Shown here piece by piece: positions 1 through 7,291 of a DNA stretch of 64,000 nucleotides. Both the position numbers and the translations under genes were made by a program. Origin of the DNA: Cupriavidus sp. WGlv3. GTDB taxonomy: Bacteria; Pseudomonadota; Gammaproteobacteria; Burkholderiales; Burkholderiaceae. The first letter of the stretch is position 1. Every line of letters starts with the position of its first letter. Where the stretch lies: NCBI RefSeq assembly GCF_023952475.1, contig NZ_JALHRX010000004.1:310001-374000 (forward strand). Reading direction: 5' to 3'. The notes under the pieces are model-generated. The model ran no database searches, was not told the DNA's origin, and saw nothing but the letters and a program-made list of their open reading frames with translations.

Positions 1-903
1 CGCGATATCCGGCTGCTCGAGCGCATCGACGCGCGCGCCGGCGATACCGTGACGGCGCTCGACATCTCGCTCGAGCAGAATCGCGATGGCCTGCTGCGGC
101 TGCTCGACGCCGGGGTGGAGGTGGACTACTTCGACCACCACCACGCCGGCGAGGTGCCGTCGCATGCCGGCCTGCGCGCGCATATCGACGAGGCGGCGCA
201 GGTCTGCACCAGCATCCTGGTCGACCGCCACCTGGGCGGGCGCCACCGGCGCTGGGCGGTTACCGCGGCCTTTGGCGACAACCTCGGCGACGTGGCGCGC
301 GCGATGGCGGCGCAGCTGGGCCTGGACGCCGGCCAGACGGCGGTGCTGGAGCGGCTCGGCACCTGCCTGAACTACAACGCGTACGGCGAGTGCGTGGCCG
401 ACCTGCATTGCAACCCCGCCGAACTGGCGCAGCACATGCTGCCCTTCGCCGACCCGCTGGACTTCGCCGCGCAGTGCGCCACTTTCACGCTGCTGTGCGA
501 CGGCTACGAGGACGACATGGTCCAGGCGCGCCGCCTCTCGCCCGTGCATGAAGTGCCCGGCGCCGCGCTGCTGTTGCTGCCCGACGCACCATGGGCACGG
601 CGCGCGATCGGCGTGCTTGCCAACGAGCTGGTGCGCAGGCGTCCCGGCGATGCGATCGGCCTGCTGTCGCCCCGGTCCGGCGGCGGCTTTGCCGTCAGCG
701 TGCGGGTGCCGCCGCACAGCGCCACCGGCGCGGCAGACTTCTGCCGCAGCTTCGACACCGGCGGCGGCCGGCGCCTGGCCGGCGGCATCAACCACCTGCC
801 GGACCCCGACGTGGAGCGCTTCACACGCAGCTTTGCCGACTGCTTCGGCGCGCCGCTCAGCCCGGCGGGACAAACTCCGTCACCTCCAGGTCGAAGCCGG
901 TGA
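1..903 (+). CDS. DHH-family phosphoesterase, 5' end missing
   Basis: The frame is open from the first base, so the true start lies left of the window; 300 residues are visible before the TGA. An internal GTG at 49 could start translation, but the protein similarity continues upstream of it. The motif D-H-H-H-A-G (about residues 45-50 of the visible part) is the metal-binding DHH signature, and the glycine-rich segment G-G-G-R-R-L-A-G-G near the C-terminus resembles a DHHA1 substrate-binding end. Family members hydrolyse phosphodiester or related phosphate bonds; the substrate here is unknown. The last 47 bases overlap the 3' end of the convergent RibBA-like gene, so the final residues may not matter much for function. 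Confidence 0.75.
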   Translation, partial: RDIRLLERIDARAGDTVTALDISLEQNRDGLLRLLDAGVEVDYFDHHHAGEVPSHAGLRAHIDEAAQVCTSILVDRHLGGRHRRWAVTAAFGDNLGDVARAMAAQLGLDAGQTAVLERLGTCLNYNAYGECVADLHCNPAELAQHMLPFADPLDFAAQCATFTLLCDGYEDDMVQARRLSPVHEVPGAALLLLPDAPWARRAIGVLANELVRRRPGDAIGLLSPRSGGGFAVSVRVPPHSATGAADFCRSFDTGGGRRLAGGINHLPDPDVERFTRSFADCFGAPLSPAGQTPSPPGRSR

Positions 904-1957
904 CCGCGCGGTACGGCACCGGATGGCTCAGCAGGCGCAGCTTGTGCGCGCCCACGTCGCGCAGGATCTGCGCCCCGACGCCGAGCGCGCGCTGCGCGAA
1001 GGCGGGCGCGGGCGCGGCGGCGGCCGTGGCGGCCAGCCGGTCCAGCCGTTGCTGCGGTGACTCGCGCTCGTCCAGCAGCACCAGTACGCCGCAACCCTCG
1101 GCGCCGATTCTCTCCAGCGAGCGCTCCAGGTTCCATGCTGGCTGCGCGGACGTGCCGAAGGCCAGCACGTCGCGCTGCATCTCCACTGACTGCACCCGCG
1201 TCAGCACGGGGGTGCGTGGATCGGGCTGGCCCAGCACCAGCGCCAGGTGCAGCGCATCCACCGGCGCGTCGTGGTAGGCGTGCACGGTGAAGCGCCCGAA
1301 CGGCGTCGCCAGTTCGGTCGAGCGGGTACGGCGCAGCGCGCCCTCGGTCAGCAGGCGGTGGTGGATCAGCGCGCTGACCGAGACCGCCGGCAGGCCGTGG
1401 TGTTCGGCGAAGGCCAGCAGGGCGGGGCCGCGCATCAGCTCGCCGTCGTCGTCCAGAACCAGCGCATAGGCCCCGGACGCGACGCGCCCGGCCAGCCGGG
1501 GCAGGTCCGAGCACGCTTCGGCAAAGCCCGCGCGGCGCAGCACGCCGTCCGGCTGCGCCACCACCGGAAAGACGTGGCCGGGCTGGACCAGGTCCTGCGG
1601 CCGGGCGCGCGGCGCCGCCGCTACGCGCAGCGTCAGCGCGCGGTCGGCGGCGGAGATGCCGGTGCTGACGCCGCTGGCGGCCTCGATCGACACCGTGTAG
1701 CGCTCGCGCTGGCGCTGGCTGGCGGCCATCGGCGGCAGCTGCAGCAGCGCGCGGCGCGCCTCGGTGATGGCCATGCACACCAGGCCGCGCGCCTCGGCGG
1801 CCATGAAGTTGACGTCGGCCTCGGTGGCGCGCTCGGCGGCCACCAGCACGCAGCCGGTGGCTTCCGCGCTGTCGTCTTCGAGCACCACCACGCGCTCGCC
1901 CGCGGCGAGCGCTGCCAGCACTTCGGCCATCGGCGCCAGGAGGTTGGCCGCGCTCAT
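857..1957 (-). CDS. degenerate RibBA-like protein (DHBP synthase / GTP cyclohydrolase II fold)
   Basis: A 366-residue protein with the RibBA two-domain layout. The N-terminal half keeps segments such as G-I-S-A-A-D-R and R-P-Q-D-L-V-Q-P-G-H-V-F-P of 3,4-dihydroxy-2-butanone-4-phosphate synthase. The C-terminal half keeps a GTP cyclohydrolase II-like end (L-R-L-L-S-H-P then G-F-D-L-E-V). The usual D-R-E-N-E-G-D active-site loop reads S-A-E-A-T-G-C (residues 30-36), and the three zinc-binding cysteines of the cyclohydrolase domain are absent around the segment T-R-V-Q-S-V-E-M. I therefore doubt that either riboflavin reaction is catalysed. The start ATG overlaps the stop of the esterase gene by 4 bases, so the two are probably translationally coupled. 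A housekeeping RibBA is expected elsewhere; this looks like a repurposed paralog. Confidence 0.8.
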   Translation of the reverse strand: MSAANLLAPMAEVLAALAAGERVVVLEDDSAEATGCVLVAAERATEADVNFMAAEARGLVCMAITEARRALLQLPPMAASQRQRERYTVSIEAASGVSTGISAADRALTLRVAAAPRARPQDLVQPGHVFPVVAQPDGVLRRAGFAEACSDLPRLAGRVASGAYALVLDDDGELMRGPALLAFAEHHGLPAVSVSALIHHRLLTEGALRRTRSTELATPFGRFTVHAYHDAPVDALHLALVLGQPDPRTPVLTRVQSVEMQRDVLAFGTSAQPAWNLERSLERIGAEGCGVLVLLDERESPQQRLDRLAATAAAAPAPAFAQRALGVGAQILRDVGAHKLRLLSHPVPYRAVTGFDLEVTEFVPPG

Positions 1958-2928
1958 GCTGCCTCCTGCCGGCTGCTTGCGCCGAAGGCCTGGCGCAGCG
2001 CCGCGGCGGCCGCATCCAGCACATGGCTGGCGGCATCCATCACCCCTTGCATGCTGGCGAAGCCATGGATCTGGCCGGGCCAGCGGCGCACGGCAGCGTT
2101 GCCGCCGGCCCGCTGCAGCGCCTCGCCGTAGGCCTCGCCCTGGTCGCGCAGCGGATCGAACTCGGCGGTAATGATGGTGGCCGGCGGCAGGCCGTGCAGG
2201 TCGCGCTGGTGCAGCGGACTGGCGCGGACATCGCCGGCGTCGGCGGGCGTGGCCAGGTACTGGGCGCGATACCAGTCCAGTTCCGCGGCGCTGAGGAAGT
2301 AGCCCTGCGCGCAGTCCCGATAGCTGGCGCTGGCTGCAGCGGCATCGCTGCAGTCCAGCCAGGGATAGAGCAGCAGCTGGTGCCGCAGCGCGATGCCGCT
2401 GCCGCGCAACTGCTGGCACACCACCGCGGCCAGGTTGCCGCCGGCGCTGTCGCCGGCGACGGCCAGCCGGCACGGGTCGGCACCCAGTTGCGCCGCGTGC
2501 GCGGCGGCCCAGCGCACCGCGGCGACGGCATCGTCGGCCGCGGCCGGGAAGCGTGCCTCTGGTGCGAGGCGGTAGTCGACCGACAGCACCAGCGCGCCGC
2601 TGCGGCGCGCCAGGCTGCGGCAGATGTTGTCGTGCGAATCGAGGCCGCACAGCACGAAGCCGCCGCCGTGGAAATAGATCACGAGCGGCAGCGCCGCGTT
2701 GCCATCGGCTTCATTGTGCGCGTGGGGCCGGTACAGGCGCGCCTGCAGCGGACCGGCCGGGCCGTCCAGGGTGAGGTCTTGCTGCGCGGCGATGGCATCG
2801 CCGGGCGCGAAGCCGGGCATGGCCGCCAGCGCGGCGCGGTAGTCGGCGGCGCGCAGTGTGGAGAAGTCGGGGTTGGGCATGGCGGCCATGGCATCGAGCA
2901 TGGCACGGGCCTGGGGATCGAGCGGCAT
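1954..2928 (-). CDS. HSL-family alpha/beta-hydrolase (esterase)
   Basis: A 324-residue hydrolase of the hormone-sensitive lipase family. It shows the oxyanion-hole motif H-G-G-G-F, the nucleophile elbow G-D-S-A-G-G, and later the acid (E-F-D-P-L-R-D) and histidine (Q-I-H-G-F) of the triad. No signal peptide is visible, so it should be cytoplasmic. A GGAGACACC ribosome site precedes the chosen ATG. It sits between an SDR and the RibBA-like gene in a minus-strand unit that diverges from the steroid regulator. A role in cleaving a steroid-related ester is inference. It does not look like the meta-cleavage-product hydrolase TesD/HsaD, which belongs to a different alpha/beta-hydrolase branch. Confidence 0.85.
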   Translation of the reverse strand: MPLDPQARAMLDAMAAMPNPDFSTLRAADYRAALAAMPGFAPGDAIAAQQDLTLDGPAGPLQARLYRPHAHNEADGNAALPLVIYFHGGGFVLCGLDSHDNICRSLARRSGALVLSVDYRLAPEARFPAAADDAVAAVRWAAAHAAQLGADPCRLAVAGDSAGGNLAAVVCQQLRGSGIALRHQLLLYPWLDCSDAAAASASYRDCAQGYFLSAAELDWYRAQYLATPADAGDVRASPLHQRDLHGLPPATIITAEFDPLRDQGEAYGEALQRAGGNAAVRRWPGQIHGFASMQGVMDAASHVLDAAAAALRQAFGASSRQEAA

Positions 2929-2975
2929 GGTGTCTCCTGGAGGGCGAGGAATCGAGTAGGGAATCCGACGGGAAA

Positions 2976-3791
2976 TCAGGCCTGGAACGAGAACGACGGC
3001 GCGCTGCCCGCGGCAATGCCCTGTGCGCGCGCCAGCGCCGCATGCGCAGCCTGTTCGTGCGGCAGGATCCAGAACTGGCCGGCCGAGACGCCGTCGAGGA
3101 TCACGCGCGCGGCCTGGTCCGGCGTCAGGCCGGCGGCGATGCCCGTGCGCAGCGCGCCGTTCATCTGGTGCACCTCCTGCGGCGCGGCGCCGTCGAGGTC
3201 CGCCGCGATGCCGGTGGCAACCGGGCCGGGGCAGACCACCGACACCTTGATCGGCAGCCCCGCCGCCTGCAGCTCCAGCGCCAGCCCTTCGCTCAACGCC
3301 ACCACGCCCTGCTTGGACAGCGTGTAAGGGGCCAGCCACGGTCCCACGGCCAGGCCCGCCATCGATGCGACATTGACGATATGCCCCGAGCCCTGCGCCA
3401 CCATGCGCGGCACGAAGCAGCGCAGCGCATGCAGCACGCTCCACAGGTTGACCCGCATGACCTTGTCGAACACTTCGGGCGGCAATTCCCAGCAGCGGCC
3501 GGTGGCGAGCACGCCGGCGTTGTTGAGCAGCAGGTCGACACGGCCCAGCTGCCGGAAGCTCTCGTCGCAAAGGTGCGCGATCTGCCGCGCGTCGGCTACG
3601 TCGGTGGGCACGGCGACGACGGTCGCGCCGTCGCGTGCCAGTGCCGCGCGTGCGGCTTCGAGCGCTTCGGCATCGATATCGGCCAGCGCCAGCGCGTAGC
3701 CTTGCGCGGCCAGCGCCTGCGCCAGCCCCAGCCCGATGCCGCCGGCTGCTCCGGTGATCACTGCGGCCTGTTGCCGCGGGTTTGCCGCCAT
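2976..3791 (-). CDS. short-chain dehydrogenase/reductase
   Basis: A 271-residue classical SDR with the cofactor loop T-G-A-A-G-G-I-G near the N-terminus, N-N-A-G, and the catalytic Y-T-L-S-K (Tyr-x3-Lys). The ATG at 3791 follows AGGAGACC; the 14 residues that a further-upstream start would add lack family similarity. It is the first gene of the minus-strand unit with the esterase and RibBA-like protein. A copy of the shared 18-bp element lies about 75 bp upstream. It is likely an NAD(P)-dependent oxidoreductase acting on a hydroxy or keto group; the substrate cannot be read from sequence. Confidence 0.85.
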   Translation of the reverse strand: MAANPRQQAAVITGAAGGIGLGLAQALAAQGYALALADIDAEALEAARAALARDGATVVAVPTDVADARQIAHLCDESFRQLGRVDLLLNNAGVLATGRCWELPPEVFDKVMRVNLWSVLHALRCFVPRMVAQGSGHIVNVASMAGLAVGPWLAPYTLSKQGVVALSEGLALELQAAGLPIKVSVVCPGPVATGIAADLDGAAPQEVHQMNGALRTGIAAGLTPDQAARVILDGVSAGQFWILPHEQAAHAALARAQGIAAGSAPSFSFQA

Positions 3792-3864
3792 GGTGAAGGT
3801 CTCCTGAAAATGGCGGCGTCCATCGCCGCGCATGGCTTCTTGTAGCGGCGGCGCCGCGCGCGGA

Positions 3865-3882
3865 CATCGTCTGTTTGGGTGG
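3865..3882 (-). promoter_or_regulatory. candidate regulon element upstream of the SDR operon
   Basis: Read on the minus strand this is CCACCC-AAA-CAGACGATG. The right half is an exact copy of the CAGACGATG core seen before the plus-strand steroid operons, while the left half matches TAGTCC poorly. It lies 74 bp upstream of the SDR start. The placement matches the other copies, which is why I keep it. Confidence 0.45.
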
Positions 3883-4004
3883 GATGCCCCGGCGCCACCA
3901 GTTGCATAGGGGTTTGCCCTTGGCGGGCGGGCATGGGTCTGTCCTTAGTCTGTTTGGAGTATGTGTTTGCGCCGCCGGCGCGTGACGATGGGCCCTGTCG
4001 CGCG

Positions 4005-4014
4005 GGACTAGTCC
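4005..4014. promoter_or_regulatory. perfect palindrome GGACTAGTCC in the divergent teiR/SDR intergenic region
   Basis: This 10-bp palindrome contains the TAGTCC half of the shared element on both strands. It lies in the 415-bp gap between the SDR operon and the LuxR-type regulator. A GTGACGATG stretch sits just upstream at 3982-3990, and a perfect TATAAT at 4104-4109 has no good -35 partner, which would fit an activator-dependent regulator promoter. The rest of the gap shows no gene. Confidence 0.4.
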
Positions 4015-4206
4015 GGCTTGCAGGTGCGGCCGGCGTGCGGCGGCCCGGCAGCCTAGGGCAAACCATGAAGGTAGGGGGCAAGCCGCGACCCCTTCGCCGT
4101 CCCTATAATCGGGGCACAAAAAAAGGGCCACAGAGCCCGCACAAGCCAGCGGCCCGGCTAGTACGGAGCGCTGAGCACGCCACAATGGAGACAGAGGAAA
4201 ATGCTG

Positions 4207-5385
4207 ATGGAGGTTAGCCAGAGCCAGGCGGCCGCACACCTGTTCGCGCAGGCGACGGTGTCGCTGTCGGAGTTCAGCGCATTGCTGGGCAATATCTACC
4301 AGGGCCCGATGGAGCAGGTGCCATGGGGCAAGGCGCTGGAGCAGATCCGGCGCCAGCTCAATGCCAATTACGCCACGCTGATCCTGCGCTCGCCGGCCAC
4401 CGATCGTCCCGGGCTGATGATCAACGCCTCCGAGCATGGCTCGACGCTGCCGGGCGAGACCTCCTACAACAACTATTACTACGCGCTGGATCCCTTCATC
4501 GGGCTGCCGTCGGACCGCGTGGTGACCATCGACGAGCACCTCGGGCACGGCGTGTGGTGCAAGAGCGAGCTGTACCTGCAGTTTCTCAAGGACGTCGGCA
4601 TCCGCTATATCCTCGGCGCCGACCTGCGCACCGACGACGGCGTGGAATGCCGCTTCCGTGTGTGCCGCGACCATGACGGCCCGGATTTCTCCGCCGCGGA
4701 CAAGGCGCTGTGCACCTCGCTGCTGCCGCACCTGAAGCGCGCGGTGGACCTGCACTCGCGCCTGGACGTGGTCGAGTCGGAGCGTACCGTCTACGCCAGC
4801 GCCATCGACCGCATGCTGGTCGGCATGGTGATCCTGGACGAGTCGGGCACCATCATCAAGACCAATGCCGCCGCCGATGAAATCCTTGGCGCCAAGGATG
4901 GCATCCGCGTTGCCAAGGGCGGGCTGGATGTCGAGTACGGCCAGGAAAACCGCAAGTTCCAGCGCCTGCTGCGCCAGGCCATGATGGGCCACCTCGGCAC
5001 CGCGCCGGCGCTGATGGAAGCGATGTCGATCACGCGCCCGTCCGGCAGCGCCAGGCTGGGCGTGCTGATCCGCACCATCCCGCTGAGCGAGTGGTCCGAG
5101 GACAACCGCAAGCGCCCCGCCTGCGTGGTGTTTATCCGCGACCCCGAGCGCCGCTCGCAGGCCTCGCACGACGTGGTGCGCCAGCTGTTCGACTTCACCC
5201 CGGCGGAGACGCAGCTCGCGCTGCAGCTGGCCAACGGCCTCACGCTCGATGAAGCCGCGGACGAACTCGGCATCAGCAAGAACACGGCACGCGCGCACCT
5301 GCGCGCGATCTTCTCCAAGACCGGCGTGACCCGCCAGGCCACGCTGGTGCGCATGCTGCTGAGCAGCGTGATTTCGCTGGGCTAA
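4207..5385 (+). CDS. LuxR-family regulator, TeiR/TesR-like
   Basis: A 392-residue regulator. The last 65 residues form a GerE/LuxR helix-turn-helix (F-D-F-T-P-A-E ... L-D-E-A-A-D-E-L-G-I-S-K-N-T-A-R-A-H-L). The long N-terminal part is a sensor-like region with a PAS-like stretch in the middle (M-L-V-G-M-V-I-L-D-E-S-G). Size, layout and position recall TeiR/TesR, the testosterone-responsive activator of Comamonas testosteroni. The ATG at 4207 has better spacing (9 nt) to the GAGG at 4194 than the ATG at 4201. A second, clearly homologous copy lies at 41834 beside the sulfatases. I infer that it activates the steroid operons, perhaps through the TAGTCC-N3-CRGACGATG element. Confidence 0.8.
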   Translation: MEVSQSQAAAHLFAQATVSLSEFSALLGNIYQGPMEQVPWGKALEQIRRQLNANYATLILRSPATDRPGLMINASEHGSTLPGETSYNNYYYALDPFIGLPSDRVVTIDEHLGHGVWCKSELYLQFLKDVGIRYILGADLRTDDGVECRFRVCRDHDGPDFSAADKALCTSLLPHLKRAVDLHSRLDVVESERTVYASAIDRMLVGMVILDESGTIIKTNAAADEILGAKDGIRVAKGGLDVEYGQENRKFQRLLRQAMMGHLGTAPALMEAMSITRPSGSARLGVLIRTIPLSEWSEDNRKRPACVVFIRDPERRSQASHDVVRQLFDFTPAETQLALQLANGLTLDEAADELGISKNTARAHLRAIFSKTGVTRQATLVRMLLSSVISLG

Positions 5386-5394
5386 AGCAAGACG

Positions 5395-5739
5395 TCAGGG
5401 CTTTGCGCTGAGCACCAGCGCAAAGCCCTCCGGCGTGCGCAGTACCGCGCGCGTCTCGTGCGGTCCCTGCGCCGCGGGCTGCGCCACCGTGGCGCCAGCT
5501 GCCACCAGCCGCGCGATCGGCGCGGCGATATCGTCCCCCTCGTCCACCTTGAAGGCCAGCGCCGGCTGGTCCACCAGCCGTTCCTCGCCGGCCACCAGTG
5601 CCAGCGTCAGCGCGCCCGCATCGAGCGCGCAATAGCGGTCGGCGTCGCGGAACTTCACCGGCAGTCCCAGTGCTTCGGTGAAGAACGGCAGCGCGGCGTC
5701 GATGTCCGCAACGGGGTAAAGCAGCAGCCTGGCTTGCAT
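5395..5739 (-). CDS. VOC (glyoxalase/bleomycin-resistance) superfamily protein
   Basis: A small 114-residue protein, one VOC module long. It starts M-Q-A-R-L-L-L-Y-P-V-A-D-I-D-A-A with the typical beta-alpha-beta opening and ends in the G-F-A-L-V-L strand. The family includes lyases, isomerases and extradiol-type enzymes, and many short members have unknown substrates. It is convergent with the TeiR-like gene and diverges from the LLM oxidoreductase. Its C-terminal codons form part of a strong inverted repeat. No specific role can be assigned. Confidence 0.75.
   Translation of the reverse strand: MQARLLLYPVADIDAALPFFTEALGLPVKFRDADRYCALDAGALTLALVAGEERLVDQPALAFKVDEGDDIAAPIARLVAAGATVAQPAAQGPHETRAVLRTPEGFALVLSAKP
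5398..5428. terminator. 12-bp perfect hairpin at the convergent teiR/VOC ends
   Basis: GGGCTTTGCGCT (5398-5409) pairs perfectly with AGCGCAAAGCCC (5417-5428) across a 7-nt loop. It lies just after the regulator stop and covers the last codons of the convergent VOC gene. No clear U-tract follows in either direction, so termination is likely but not certain. Confidence 0.45.
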
Positions 5740-5812
5740 GGTGTCAGTTCCTTTCGATCAGCGCGGGCGGTTTGCCCGGTGCCCATGATAGGGACGCGCC
5801 CGGCGCGGCTCA

Positions 5813-5830
5813 TAATCCAATCAGACGATG
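5813..5830 (+). promoter_or_regulatory. candidate regulon element upstream of the LLM oxidoreductase
   Basis: TAATCC-AAT-CAGACGATG matches the shared consensus at all but one informative position. It lies 116 bp before the start codon, in the 207-bp gap between the divergent VOC and LLM genes. Confidence 0.6.
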
Positions 5831-5946
5831 TTGCGACGTCTTGCGCCGACCACACTGCGATCACGCAGGCCGCTTCCGGCCCAAGGCGCAGCGCCTCGCA
5901 GTGCCCCGGATGCGGTCTTGTACCGACAAAGCGAGAGGGGACTGCA

Positions 5947-7095
5947 ATGCGTTTTTCGTTGATCTATGAAGCCCAGACCGTCGATGCCTCGCGCGCCGGC
6001 GACCACAAGGTGTTCGATGAAATCATGGAACAGGTGGTGCTGGCCGAGGACATGGGCTTCGACGTGGTCTGGGCGGTGGAACACACCGCGCTGACCAATT
6101 ACGCGCACATGAGCGCGCCGGAGACCTTCCTGGCCTTCGTCGCCGGGCGCACGCAGCGCATCGGCATCGGCCACGGCGTAGTCTGCCTGCCGCCGGCGAT
6201 GAACCATCCGGTGAAGGTGGCCGAACGCATCGCCACGCTCGACATCCTGTCCGGCGGCCGCGTGCACTTCGGCGTCGGCAAGGGCGGCACCCAGCAGGAG
6301 GCGGGCACGTTCGGCTACGACCTCAACACCCTGCACCCGATGATCGACGAGTCGATGTACCTGATCCCGAAGATCCTGACGCAGGACGAGATCGAACACG
6401 ACGGCGAGTTCATCAAGATTCCGCGCCGCCCGATCCACCCCAAGCCGCGCCAGGAACCGCACCCGCTGATGTACCTGGCCTGCACCAACGCCGACACGCT
6501 GCAGCGCGCCGGCGCGCGCGGCATGGGCGCGCTGGTGCTGGGCTTCGGCGGGCCCGAGGACGTCGCCAAGAAGAACGAGATCTACCGCGCCGCGTGGGAA
6601 ACGCGCAAGCCGGAGGACCAGGTGGGCTTCCGTCCGCACCAGCACCTGGCGGCGCTGTGCCCGACCATCGTGCTGGAAGACGGCCTGGCCGCGCGCAAGA
6701 TCGGCATCAAGGGGCAGCGCTATTTCATGGAGTCGCTGTCGTACTGGTATGCCGGCGGCGAGCGCCCCGATCCGTCGGCGTGGGACGACGAGCATGTCAC
6801 AGCGACCGATGCGCAGGGCAAGGCGGTGATCAATACGAAGTTCGCTTCCGAGAAGGTGTCGGTGGACTTCAGCGATCCGTCGATGATGATGCTGAACCCG
6901 AACCATGCCTACGGCACGGTGGAGGACTGCATCGGCTACGTGCAGCGGCTGATCGATGCGGGCGCCGATGAAATCCTGTTTATCTGCCAGATGGGCACGG
7001 TGCCGCAGTGGGCGCAGCTGGAGACCATCCGCAATATCGGCGAGCACGTGATTCCGCATTTCCGCAAGCAGGGCCACAAGCTGCGCGTGGCCTGA
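5947..7095 (+). CDS. LLM-class (luciferase-like) flavin-dependent oxidoreductase
   Basis: A 382-residue protein of the luciferase-like monooxygenase fold. The N-terminus (M-R-F-S-L-I-Y-E-A-Q), the V-W-A-V-E-H segment and the D-I-L-S-G-G-R stretch followed by G-V-G-K-G are typical of FMN- or F420-dependent members. The start follows GAGAGGGG. It stands as a single gene between the regulator and the hydroxylase operon, has its own copy of the regulon element, and is followed by a repeat hairpin. That context suggests an oxidative or reductive step in steroid breakdown, but the substrate is unknown. Confidence 0.85.
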   Translation: MRFSLIYEAQTVDASRAGDHKVFDEIMEQVVLAEDMGFDVVWAVEHTALTNYAHMSAPETFLAFVAGRTQRIGIGHGVVCLPPAMNHPVKVAERIATLDILSGGRVHFGVGKGGTQQEAGTFGYDLNTLHPMIDESMYLIPKILTQDEIEHDGEFIKIPRRPIHPKPRQEPHPLMYLACTNADTLQRAGARGMGALVLGFGGPEDVAKKNEIYRAAWETRKPEDQVGFRPHQHLAALCPTIVLEDGLAARKIGIKGQRYFMESLSYWYAGGERPDPSAWDDEHVTATDAQGKAVINTKFASEKVSVDFSDPSMMMLNPNHAYGTVEDCIGYVQRLIDAGADEILFICQMGTVPQWAQLETIRNIGEHVIPHFRKQGHKLRVA

Positions 7096-7124
7096 CAGGC
7101 GCTGCTTGCTCTCCGACGGTTTTT

Positions 7125-7164
7125 CTCCCCTCTCCCGCTTGCGGGAGAGGGGCGGGGGAGAGGG
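7125..7164. repeat. dispersed REP-like hairpin, copy 1
   Basis: CCCCTCTCCCGC pairs with GCGGGAGAGGGG across two bases, followed by a conserved GCGGGGGAGAGGG tail. Near-identical copies occur at 16495, 32299 and, inverted, at 32383. It lies directly after the LLM gene and probably also ends transcription. Confidence 0.7.
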
Positions 7165-7208
7165 CCGGCGCAACCACGAAGTCGCACATACGGGTCCGCG
7201 ATAACAGC

Positions 7209-7226
7209 TAGTCCCAACAGACGATG
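7209..7226 (+). promoter_or_regulatory. candidate regulon element upstream of the hsaA operon
   Basis: TAGTCC-CAA-CAGACGATG is a full match to the consensus, 65 bp before the GTG start. A possible -10 (AAACAT, about 7246) lies about 20 bp downstream. Confidence 0.65.
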
Positions 7227-7291
7227 GCACGCCGCCCCACCGGTGCAAACATCGATGCCAGCCACAAAACCAGGCCAACAAGGAGACTGCG

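Noticed and set aside
1954-2928. The esterase as TesD/HsaD
   Set aside because: The H-G-G-G-F and G-D-S-A-G-G motifs put it in the HSL family, not the meta-cleavage hydrolase family.
1954-5298. Very long minus-strand open frame upstream of the esterase, running through the SDR and the LuxR gene
   Set aside because: Only the 1954-2928 part has protein similarity; the rest is antisense to well-supported genes and reflects high GC.
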